DNA of 5,840 nucleotides. It comes from Chlamydiota bacterium. Its GTDB lineage: Bacteria; Chlamydiota; Chlamydiia; Chlamydiales; SM23-39. Below are positions 1-5,576 of this stretch, piece by piece. Where the stretch lies: the NCBI GenBank assembly GCA_021772195.1, contig JAJFML010000236.1, positions 1-5,840 of the forward strand, given 5' to 3'. Both the position numbers and the translations under genes were made by a program. A model generated the notes under the pieces. That model was not told where the DNA came from. It made no database searches and was given only the letters and a program-made list of their open reading frames with translations. Within the stretch, counting starts at the first letter, position 1; each line of letters starts with the position of its first letter.

Positions 1-844
1 CTGCTTCCTTCTATTTTTTCTCTGTATCACCTTAGTTATCTTTATAGAAAGCAGGGCAGAAAACCCCATTATCCCTCTTGAGACATTTAAAGATCCTACA
101 TTCAGCATTGGGTGCGTCACACTTTTTGCTCTAGGCATGACCATTTTTTCCAGCCTTTCTATGATGGTATCCTATATGGAAGACGGTCTTCTCTATGACA
201 AATTTACAACTGGCATCAATATGCTCTCTTACGGAATTGCGATGGGGCTTTTTAGTATGGTTGCAAATATTCTCTTAAAAAAGTTCTCTCCCACATTCCT
301 TAGCATCACAGGTCTAACGGTTGTAATCTTCAGTCTCTTTCTCAACAATATTCTCACGATACAAAGTGGCAAAGTAGTGATTTTTACAATTCTTTTTATC
401 AAAGGAGCAGGCGTTGGTCTTGCCCTCGGTCCAACAACCGCCCATGCTCTGCATCACCTCTCAGACAAACTCAAGACCGATGGCGCAACCCTTCTCACTT
501 TCTTCCGTCAAGTAGGCGGCACCTATGGCGGCTCAATTCTTGGGATCATCCTAATCCGCAGGCAGATCTTCCACGATCAACTCTTCTCAGCCACAGTAAA
601 TCCTCACCTTCCTGGTTTTAAAAACACTGTGAAAAAACTCTCAATCCACATGATGAATACTGCAGGATTGAGTCCAACGGAGGCGGCAATCAGTGCAAAA
701 GGCGCCATTATTGAAACCATCAAAAGACAGTCACTTATCCAATCTATTAACGATTCCCTTCTCTCTTTCGGCTACATTATTGCTGTCATCACAGTTATTC
801 TTATCCTGGTCAATATAAGGAGCAAATCATCACTTAATGACTAA
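1..844 (+). CDS. emrB: DHA2-family (EmrB/QacA-type) multidrug efflux MFS transporter, C-terminal part, truncated by the window edge
   Basis: This is the inner-membrane permease of a proton-driven drug exporter; the family usually has 14 helices and about 500 residues. The frame is open from base 2, so only the last 280 residues are seen; the first internal Met (137) is residue 46 of the visible part and not the start. Family marks, numbered from the visible start, are E16-x-R18 followed by PIIPLETF (22-29), which is the usual link into the next helix; a glycine-rich helix GAGVGLALGP (135-144); FRQVGG (168-173); and the long periplasmic loop with GLSPTEA (222-228) before the last helix (about 256-271). 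The tail is short and basic, ending SSLND. Family members often work with an EmrA-type adaptor and an outer-membrane channel, but any such genes would lie to the left and are not visible. The DHA2 call is firm; the substrate and the exact symbol are inferred. Confidence 0.88.
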   Translation, partial: CFLLFFLCITLVIFIESRAENPIIPLETFKDPTFSIGCVTLFALGMTIFSSLSMMVSYMEDGLLYDKFTTGINMLSYGIAMGLFSMVANILLKKFSPTFLSITGLTVVIFSLFLNNILTIQSGKVVIFTILFIKGAGVGLALGPTTAHALHHLSDKLKTDGATLLTFFRQVGGTYGGSILGIILIRRQIFHDQLFSATVNPHLPGFKNTVKKLSIHMMNTAGLSPTEAAISAKGAIIETIKRQSLIQSINDSLLSFGYIIAVITVILILVNIRSKSSLND

Positions 845-885
845 CCTAGGCTTTAGCCTTGCGGCTTCCCATCAAAAAAGTCTCT

Positions 886-913
886 TTTACATAGTTTTCC
901 AATATGCTACACT
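886..913 (+). promoter_or_regulatory. Possible sigma70-type promoter for the thioesterase gene
   Basis: TTTACA (886-891) and TACACT (908-913) are separated by 16 bp, a fair match to a housekeeping promoter. Transcription would begin around 919-922, almost on the ATG at 922, giving a leaderless or nearly leaderless mRNA. This fits the lack of a usable ribosome binding site there: the only GAG, at 917-919, is just 2 nt from the ATG. The alternative is read-through from the efflux gene 77 nt upstream. No mapping data support either. Confidence 0.3.
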
Positions 914-921
914 CCCGAGTT

Positions 922-1350
922 ATGAAAATCTGGAAAAGTGAAATTTCTCTCGATTTAATCAACAAAAGATCAGAAAATTCTCTCTCTGATCATTTGGGAA
1001 TTGTCTATACAGAAATTGGCGATGATTATTTAAAAGCTACTATGCCAGTAGATGCTCGTACGCTGCAGCCCTTTGGAGTGCTACACGGCGGATCTAACTG
1101 CGTTTTAGCAGAGTCTGTGGGAAGTGCTGCTGCTAATTTTTGTATCGATAATACAAAGTATGTAGCGGTCGGCCTCGACATCAACGTCAACCACCTAAGG
1201 CCTGTCAAAGTTGGGTCAGTCACCGGAATTGCCACCCCCTACCATTTGGGGAAATCTACCCAAGTTTGGGAAATTAAGATATTTCATGCTGACAAGTTAA
1301 GCTCCGTCAGCAGGCTAACTCTCGCTATCGTCCCCCACAAACAACCCTAA
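922..1350 (+). CDS. menI: Hotdog-fold acyl-CoA thioesterase, MenI/YdiI-like (PaaI superfamily)
   Basis: The predicted 142-residue cytoplasmic protein hydrolyses an acyl- or aroyl-CoA thioester. As I recall the E. coli YdiI/MenI sequence, which cleaves 1,4-dihydroxy-2-naphthoyl-CoA in menaquinone synthesis, the two align almost without gaps: MKIWK at the N-terminus, HLGIVYTEIGDD (24-35), MPVDARTLQPFGVLHGG (41-57), the catalytic-helix region LAES (62-65), and HLRP and HLGK further on. The hotdog active-site residues Q49, H55, G56 and the carboxylate E64 are all present. Start choice: an ATG 18 nt earlier (904) is in frame, but the ATG at 922 reproduces the family's M-x-W-K start and length, and neither has a good ribosome binding site. 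No other menaquinone gene is in the window, and known chlamydiae use the futalosine route, which has no such CoA ester. The in vivo substrate may therefore be another CoA ester; the family call is firm, the pathway is not. Confidence 0.87.
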   Translation: MKIWKSEISLDLINKRSENSLSDHLGIVYTEIGDDYLKATMPVDARTLQPFGVLHGGSNCVLAESVGSAAANFCIDNTKYVAVGLDINVNHLRPVKVGSVTGIATPYHLGKSTQVWEIKIFHADKLSSVSRLTLAIVPHKQP

Positions 1351-1360
1351 CCATCTAATC

Positions 1361-1389
1361 ATCTGACGGATACAGATCCATATCTTTTT
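1361..1389 (+). terminator. Weak intrinsic terminator candidate after the thioesterase gene
   Basis: ATCTG (1361-1365) can pair with CAGAT (1373-1377) around a 7-nt loop, and five T (1385-1389) follow after a 7-nt gap. A competing small hairpin GGAT/ATCC (1368-1379) overlaps it. The stems are short and the T-run is distant, so termination would be weak at best. Confidence 0.25.
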
Positions 1390-1400
1390 AAAACAAACGT

Positions 1401-1417
1401 TTCTTATTAAATAAGAA
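1401..1417. repeat. Perfect AT-rich inverted repeat just upstream of a promoter
   Basis: TTCTTATT and AATAAGAA are perfect 8-nt complementary arms around a single A. The repeat ends 2 nt before the -35 box of the promoter at 1420-1448, where a dimeric regulator could sit. It could also be a feeble AT-only hairpin behind the thioesterase gene, with T-rich sequence following. The repeat is directly visible; a role is inferred, and such repeats arise more easily by chance in AT-rich DNA. Confidence 0.45.
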
Positions 1418-1419
1418 TC

Positions 1420-1448
1420 TTTACATTTTATTAATAATTTGTTAAAAT
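1420..1448 (+). promoter_or_regulatory. Sigma70-type promoter of the 102-residue unknown gene
   Basis: TTTACA (1420-1425) and TAAAAT (1443-1448) each match the consensus at five of six positions and are separated by the optimal 17 bp. Transcription would start near 1454-1456, giving a leader of about 30 nt before the ATG at 1485. The surrounding DNA is very AT-rich, so other -10-like boxes exist, for example CATAAT at 1460-1465 with TTGTTA at 1439-1444 and a 15-bp spacer. Confidence 0.55.
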
Positions 1449-1468
1449 ATTATATTATACATAATATT
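1446..1468. repeat. Inverted repeat across the predicted transcription start
   Basis: AATATTAT (1446-1453) and ATAATATT (1461-1468) are perfect complementary arms around a 7-nt spacer. They overlap the end of the predicted -10 box and the start-site region, a typical operator position; in RNA they could only partly form a leader hairpin. Only A and T occur in the arms, so chance is a serious alternative. Confidence 0.35.
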
Positions 1469-1471
1469 AAA

Positions 1472-1477
1472 AAGAGA
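1472..1477 (+). promoter_or_regulatory. Ribosome binding site of the 102-residue unknown gene
   Basis: AAGAGA lies 7 nt before the ATG at 1485 and offers a GAG core to the 16S rRNA end. It is one of the better-placed sites in the window and supports translation of the gene from 1485. Confidence 0.45.
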
Positions 1478-1484
1478 TTCTATA

Positions 1485-1793
1485 ATGTCATTTCAAATAA
1501 GCCCTGTTTATAAAATGCGATTAAAAGAGTTAGTTCAAAATGAATTAAATAACTCTAAGTGGAATGGGAATCTCAAAAAACTTAATAACAATATATTATC
1601 CAAGATCCTGCCTGAATTCATAAAGTCCTTCGAAAATAAAGAAAGAGGAAATGAGATTTTTTCTAGAATCACAAACTGCCAGTTATCCTCCCGACCAGAA
1701 AGTGAAAGAAGAATACACGAAGAGACCCCAACTCTCATGGATAGAATCCGAGGAGCGATCTACGACGCAACACTGGCTTTTCTCATCCTTTAA
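1485..1793 (+). CDS. Hypothetical protein, 102 residues, no recognised family
   Basis: I do not recognise this protein. It is rich in Lys and Asn in its first 60 residues, with helix-prone stretches around 11-22 and 36-52; a polar, charged segment SSRPESERRIHEE follows (68-80), and it ends in a hydrophobic tail AFLIL. There is no signal peptide, clear membrane helix or metal-binding motif. Evidence that it is a gene is contextual: a good promoter, a ribosome binding site 7 nt before the ATG, and a strong terminator 46 nt after the stop, so it appears to be a monocistronic unit. Composition is odd: bases 1491-1600 are about 25% G+C, whereas 1681-1790 are about 47%. That break, the short length and the abrupt end could mean a remnant or chimera. 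A secreted chlamydial protein is possible, but nothing in the sequence shows it. Confidence 0.55.
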   Translation: MSFQISPVYKMRLKELVQNELNNSKWNGNLKKLNNNILSKILPEFIKSFENKERGNEIFSRITNCQLSSRPESERRIHEETPTLMDRIRGAIYDATLAFLIL

Positions 1794-1839
1794 AGATGAT
1801 ACCCACATAAAATTGTAGAGTATATTAATTGATTTATGG

Positions 1840-1865
1840 ATCCTGAGGATACTCAGGATTTTTTT
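1840..1865 (+). terminator. Strong Rho-independent terminator
   Basis: ATCCTGAG (1840-1847) and CTCAGGAT (1852-1859) form a perfect 8-bp stem with the tetraloop GATA, followed by an unbroken run of seven T (1859-1865). It ends transcription of the unknown gene on the + strand. The T-run also supplies two bases of the complement of the MscS gene's stop codon (1864-1866). On the - strand the hairpin has A's before it and no T-run after it, so it should not be a bidirectional terminator. Confidence 0.85.
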
Positions 1866-2949
1866 ATTTAGCTGAATTGAGGTAGATGCCATCTGGCACA
1901 TGGAGTGTTGCCGTTGGGAAAGCGCACTCTGCACCGTGGCCGGTGATAATCTCAATAATCTTCAAAAAGACATCTTCTTGAATCCCTTGAAATTTCACCC
2001 AATTTGTCGTTTTTGTAAATGTATAGACCTGAAATTCTAGCGCAGATGATCCAAAGTGCACAAGATTGACAAAACAGGTCTTGCCCGTATCAATCTCGGG
2101 ATGGCTTTTCAGCATCTTTTCAACATCTTTGACAATCTGCCCCACTTTGGGCGCATCTTGGTAGCGCACACCGATATTGGTTTTTATACGCCTATTCATC
2201 ATGCGAGAGGGGTTTTCAATTGCAATCGTTGAGAAGAGGGAGTTTGGGACAAAGAGAGGTCTTTTATCAAATGTGCGGATGCGGGTTAATCTCCAGCCGA
2301 TATGTTCGACAGTTCCTTCGACCTCTTTGTCAGGAGAACGAATCCAATCACCAATCTTGAAAGGACGATCGAGAAAGATCATGAGACCGCCAAAGAAATT
2401 TGCGAGAAGATCTTTTGCAGCAAAACCGACTGCGATACCACCGACACCACCAAATGCGATGACACCGGATAGCGGTACGCCAAATGTCTGAAGTAGGGTA
2501 AGCGCTGCTGTAATAATGACTGCAATACGAAGAATTTGACAGATTGCATGGATCGTTGTCTCATCTAGCGACTGCTTGCCTTTTGTAGGAGAGAGAAGAT
2601 TTGTCTCAATTCCCCTGATGAAACGAACTAAAAACCAGACAAAAAGAAGCGCCGTGCCAATCTCTCTTGTAGGTTCGAGAATATTTTGGATAATCGAGTG
2701 TTTAGTGTAAGCACCTGCTACTTGAGCAGCTAGAGCAATACCAATCAACCAAATGAATAGTTTAAGGGGAAGATGCAAAGCTTCTAATAGAGCATCATCC
2801 CAAAAATTAGGCGATTTTTCGACCTTGGGATGAAGGCGCTTGTAGACAATACTCTCTGCGTAGCTAACGATCAAAGTGATTACCACAATGCCAAAGCACT
2901 GCAAAATCCAACCGTACCCTTCAGGTAAAAAAGAAAACAATTTTTCCAT
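1864..2949 (-). CDS. MscS-family mechanosensitive ion channel, YnaI-like
   Basis: This is a 361-residue inner-membrane channel expected to open under membrane tension and release solutes on hypo-osmotic shock. Hydrophobic helices lie at about 13-33, 57-79, 97-114 and 134-156, followed by the family's pore helix region at about 158-192. That region carries the signature FGGVGGIAVGFAAKD (166-180) and NFFGG (184-188), then DRPFKIGDWIRS (194-205), which leads into the beta domain. VPNS (234-237) and the C-terminal FPTATLHV (344-351) are further MscS-family marks. The extra N-terminal helices and the length (E. coli MscS is 286 residues, YnaI 343) place it with YnaI-type channels. The ATG at 2949 is the only plausible start, since an in-frame TAG lies 9 nt before it; no clear Shine-Dalgarno is present. 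It converges with the unknown gene and diverges from the MFS pair, so it is probably a single-gene unit. No terminator of its own is evident. Confidence 0.95.
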   Translation of the reverse strand: MEKLFSFLPEGYGWILQCFGIVVITLIVSYAESIVYKRLHPKVEKSPNFWDDALLEALHLPLKLFIWLIGIALAAQVAGAYTKHSIIQNILEPTREIGTALLFVWFLVRFIRGIETNLLSPTKGKQSLDETTIHAICQILRIAVIITAALTLLQTFGVPLSGVIAFGGVGGIAVGFAAKDLLANFFGGLMIFLDRPFKIGDWIRSPDKEVEGTVEHIGWRLTRIRTFDKRPLFVPNSLFSTIAIENPSRMMNRRIKTNIGVRYQDAPKVGQIVKDVEKMLKSHPEIDTGKTCFVNLVHFGSSALEFQVYTFTKTTNWVKFQGIQEDVFLKIIEIITGHGAECAFPTATLHVPDGIYLNSAK

Positions 2950-3042
2950 AAGACGACACTAATTAATTACTTCGATAGATAAATTCCTTGGATTCGATTC
3001 TAGCAAATAGTAAAAGGAAAGAAAAGAGCAAAGATTTTTTTT
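2950..3042. promoter_or_regulatory. Divergent promoter region between the MscS gene and the MFS pair
   Basis: These 93 bp must hold promoters firing in both directions. For the + strand the best candidate is weak: TTGGAT (2988-2993), 17 bp, TAAAAG (3011-3016). For the - strand I find nothing convincing; TTGCTA followed 18 bp later by TTATCT is poor. AAGGA (3014-3018) resembles a ribosome binding site but is 24 nt from the ATG at 3043. A run of eight T (3035-3042) abuts that ATG. Confidence 0.4.
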
Positions 3043-4302
3043 ATGCCGAAATCGAGTTTATCTCATCCAATTCGCTGGGTTTTATGGAGCCTTGCTGTTC
3101 TTTTCTACTTCTATGAGTACTTTTTACGAGTCACTCCCAGTGTGATGACATTCGATCTCATGCGCACGTTTGGCATTGGCGCCGGAATGGTGGGATTACT
3201 CTCAGCTCTCTACTTTTTCACCTATGCTCCGATGCAATTACCTGTAGGCCTCATGATCGACCGCTTTGGAGCGAGAAGATTGCTATCAGTTGCCTCCGTT
3301 ATTTGTGGAATTGGCACCTTTCTCTTCGGTACAGCAGAAATTTTAGGACTAGCTGAATTAGGCAGGCTTCTCGTTGGATTTGGAGCATCATTTGCCTTCA
3401 TTGGCCTTGTCTATTTAAGCTCGCATCTTTTTGAGAGCAAGAAGCTCGCCTATCTTGTAGGACTCGGAAATTCCTTTGGGATGTTAGGTGCCGTCTTTGG
3501 TCTAGGTCCCTTCAGTATGATGAAGGAGGCTTTTGGCTACAGAGAAACGATGGTAGCATTTGCTTTATTTGGGATCATTTTAGGCATTGTTATCTATTTA
3601 GTTACCCGGTTTGAGCCGAAGGAGCTAAAAATTTACGATAAAGAGAGAGAGACCTCTATTCTTTTTTGGAGACACCTTAAAGAGACCTCTCTCAATTCCA
3701 AAACATGGTTGAATGCAGCCGTAGCACTCACTTTTTATTCGATAACAGTTGCTTTTGGAAGTATGTGGGCAGTTCCCTTCTTCCAGCAAGGATATGGCAT
3801 GGCAAAGAAAGATGCAGCCTATGCAGGCTCACTCTTTTTCATGGGATGGATTGTAGGCGGTCCCCTGATCGGATTCTTCTCTGACAAAATAAAGAAGCGA
3901 AAGCCCTTTCTAATGTTTTTTTCTCTACTCTGTCTCATCACAATTTCGCTCATCCTCTACTATCCCGTTTGGACAAACCTGGGAGTCTATCTGCTCGTTT
4001 TTTGTTTAGGATTATTTTCATCCGCTCAGCTGCTTACTTACTCACTTGCTGTCGAATATAACGCTCCTGGGACAAAAGGATCTGCTATTGCCATCACCAA
4101 TTTCAGCGTTTTTATGGGAGGGTGCGTGCTCCAACCGCTGATAGGAGTTCTACTCGATAGGGATTGGTCAGGAAATTTGAGCAATGGTGCAAGAGACTAC
4201 TCTTATTTGAATTTTCAGATCGCCTATAGCGCTTTTCCACTTCTTCTTCTCATCGCTTTTTGTCTCACTTTCTTTCTAAACAATTACAGAGTACGAAAAT
4301 GA
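3043..4302 (+). CDS. MFS transporter, first of a tandem pair
   Basis: This 419-residue inner-membrane carrier has the usual 12-helix length, with a central cytoplasmic loop at about 190-218. The MFS motif between helices 2 and 3 is GLMIDRFGARRL (69-80), and its echo in the second half is GPLIGFFSDKIKKRKPF (273-289). The first helix carries FYFYEYFLRVTPSVM (21-35), with E25 and R29 buried or near the membrane, possible proton-coupling or substrate residues. The pattern resembles carriers common in Legionella, Coxiella and chlamydiae, including the Legionella Pht group for amino acids and nucleosides; the substrate here cannot be read from the sequence. Start: the ATG at 3043 places the first helix at the same distance from the N-terminus as in the paralogue that follows; no other Met occurs before residue 35. 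Its stop overlaps the next gene's start in ATGA (4299-4302). The direction of transport (uptake is likely) is inferred. Confidence 0.93.
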   Translation: MPKSSLSHPIRWVLWSLAVLFYFYEYFLRVTPSVMTFDLMRTFGIGAGMVGLLSALYFFTYAPMQLPVGLMIDRFGARRLLSVASVICGIGTFLFGTAEILGLAELGRLLVGFGASFAFIGLVYLSSHLFESKKLAYLVGLGNSFGMLGAVFGLGPFSMMKEAFGYRETMVAFALFGIILGIVIYLVTRFEPKELKIYDKERETSILFWRHLKETSLNSKTWLNAAVALTFYSITVAFGSMWAVPFFQQGYGMAKKDAAYAGSLFFMGWIVGGPLIGFFSDKIKKRKPFLMFFSLLCLITISLILYYPVWTNLGVYLLVFCLGLFSSAQLLTYSLAVEYNAPGTKGSAIAITNFSVFMGGCVLQPLIGVLLDRDWSGNLSNGARDYSYLNFQIAYSAFPLLLLIAFCLTFFLNNYRVRK

Positions 4303-5576
4303 ACCAAAAAACATTAGCGGTTATGCGTTGGACAATTTGGCTGCTTGCTGCTCTATTTTTCTTCTATGAGTTTGTGATTAGAGTCGCTCCCAGCGTAATG
4401 GTTGGCGATTTGATGAACGCTTTTTCGATCAACGCTGTAGGTGTGGGCTCACTCGCCGCATTCTATCTCTATATCTATGCTCCGATGCAGATCCCCGTCG
4501 GGATGTTAACAGATCACTACGGAGCCAGAAAACTGCTTACCGTTGCGGCTTTATCCTGCGGTCTTGGCTGTCTTGGATTTGCCATTGCAACGGAATACTG
4601 GGTAGCAGCTTTTGGCAGGCTCTTGATGGGTTTTGGCTCAGCATTTGCCTTTGTGGGCCTTCTCTATATCTCTTCGCACTGGTTTCCCAAAAGAAAGCTC
4701 TCATTTTTAATCGGGCTGGGCAATTCCATCGGTATGCTTGGAGCAGTCATAGGTCAGGGACCGACTAGTCTTGCAACTGAGCTCTTTGATTGGCGCGGCA
4801 CCTATCTCATCTACGCAATTGTAGGTCTTGGAGTTGCTGCTATCATATTGATTTTAGTTCGAAACTCTCCTCCATCTCTAAGGAGTGTGCAGCCATTAGA
4901 AGAAGAGAGCCCCCGTCAGCTTAAGACCTACCTCATGATGGTCTCCAAAAATCCTCAAGCTTGGATCAATGCCCTTGGTTGTTTTTTATTCTATGCGACA
5001 ACCGTTGCGTTCGCTGGTCTTTGGGGTATTCCTTTTTTAGAAAATGTTCACAAAATGGATGAACATGTTGGCTCTTTTGCAATCTCGATGATTTTTGTAG
5101 GCTGGATTATTGGCGGACCGTTGGTTGGAAAGTGGTCGGATAAACTAAAGAGGAGAAAACCCTTCTTGCTCACATTTTCTCTCCTGGCCTTTACCTTTCT
5201 TCTTCCCATCATATGGGTGACAGAAATGAGCGTTTTTACAACCTATTTCCTGCTCTTTTTAGTAGGATTTTTCTCATCTGCTGAGATTCTCCACTTTACG
5301 ATGGCAATTGAAATCTCGCCTTGCTCAAAAGCTACAGCTGTAGCTTTTACCAACTTCATCACCATGCTAGGCGGGGCTCTTCTACAACCTCTCATTGGAT
5401 TTCTACTTGATTTTTTTGAAGTCGGCCCCTCTTTGGATAGCTTAGGCGGATATTCAATAGCTACTTGGCAAATAACAATGACGCTTTTCCCATTAGCCTT
5501 TCTCTTATGTTTTGTAGTAAATCTCTTCTTAAAAGAGCCTAGGTATCATAAGACATCTGATTGCGGCGTCAATTAA
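4299..5576 (+). CDS. MFS transporter, second of a tandem pair, translationally coupled to the first
   Basis: This 425-residue, 12-helix carrier is a paralogue of the preceding gene: by eye about half the residues of the first 150 are identical, including FFYEFVIRVAPSVM (21-34, with E24 and R28), YAPMQ and GRLL-GFG. The loop 2/3 motif reads GMLTDHYGARKL (68-79), with His instead of the usual Arg after the Asp; GPLVGKWSDKLKRRKPF (273-289) is the second-half copy. An in-frame TTG at 4260 could lengthen it by 13 residues, but the ATG at 4299 overlaps the upstream TGA as ATGA, matches the paralogue's N-terminus and lacks a strong ribosome binding site of its own, as expected for coupled translation. 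The two probably serve related but distinct substrates, or act as alternatives for one class of host metabolite; the sequence does not decide. The stop shares TTAA (5573-5576) with the opposing gene, and no terminator is seen before that gene. Confidence 0.93.
   Translation: MNQKTLAVMRWTIWLLAALFFFYEFVIRVAPSVMVGDLMNAFSINAVGVGSLAAFYLYIYAPMQIPVGMLTDHYGARKLLTVAALSCGLGCLGFAIATEYWVAAFGRLLMGFGSAFAFVGLLYISSHWFPKRKLSFLIGLGNSIGMLGAVIGQGPTSLATELFDWRGTYLIYAIVGLGVAAIILILVRNSPPSLRSVQPLEEESPRQLKTYLMMVSKNPQAWINALGCFLFYATTVAFAGLWGIPFLENVHKMDEHVGSFAISMIFVGWIIGGPLVGKWSDKLKRRKPFLLTFSLLAFTFLLPIIWVTEMSVFTTYFLLFLVGFFSSAEILHFTMAIEISPCSKATAVAFTNFITMLGGALLQPLIGFLLDFFEVGPSLDSLGGYSIATWQITMTLFPLAFLLCFVVNLFLKEPRYHKTSDCGVN

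Noticed and set aside
845..868. Small hairpins AGGC/GCCT and AGCC/GGCT just after the efflux gene as a terminator
   Set aside because: The stems are only 4-5 bp, compete with each other, and are followed by TTCCC and not a T-run.
1026..1235. Open frame of 69 codons on the - strand inside the thioesterase gene
   Set aside because: It is fully contained in a gene with a clear family match and its product looks like nothing known; a shadow of the real frame.
1535..1738. Open frame of 67 codons antisense to the unknown gene
   Set aside because: No ribosome site or promoter supports it, whereas the + strand frame has both.
1683..1955. Open frame of 90 codons on the - strand across the terminator and the end of the MscS gene
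   Set aside because: It overlaps the conserved C-terminus of MscS and the whole terminator, and its protein is composition-biased without a family.
2177..2491. Open frame of 104 codons on the + strand inside the MscS gene
   Set aside because: It lies antisense to the conserved pore and beta domain; the residue pattern is that of a reverse-complement shadow.
4260..4298. TTG at 4260 as start of the second MFS gene
   Set aside because: The extra 13 residues are encoded within the last helix of the first carrier, while the ATG at 4299 gives the ATGA overlap and matches the paralogue.
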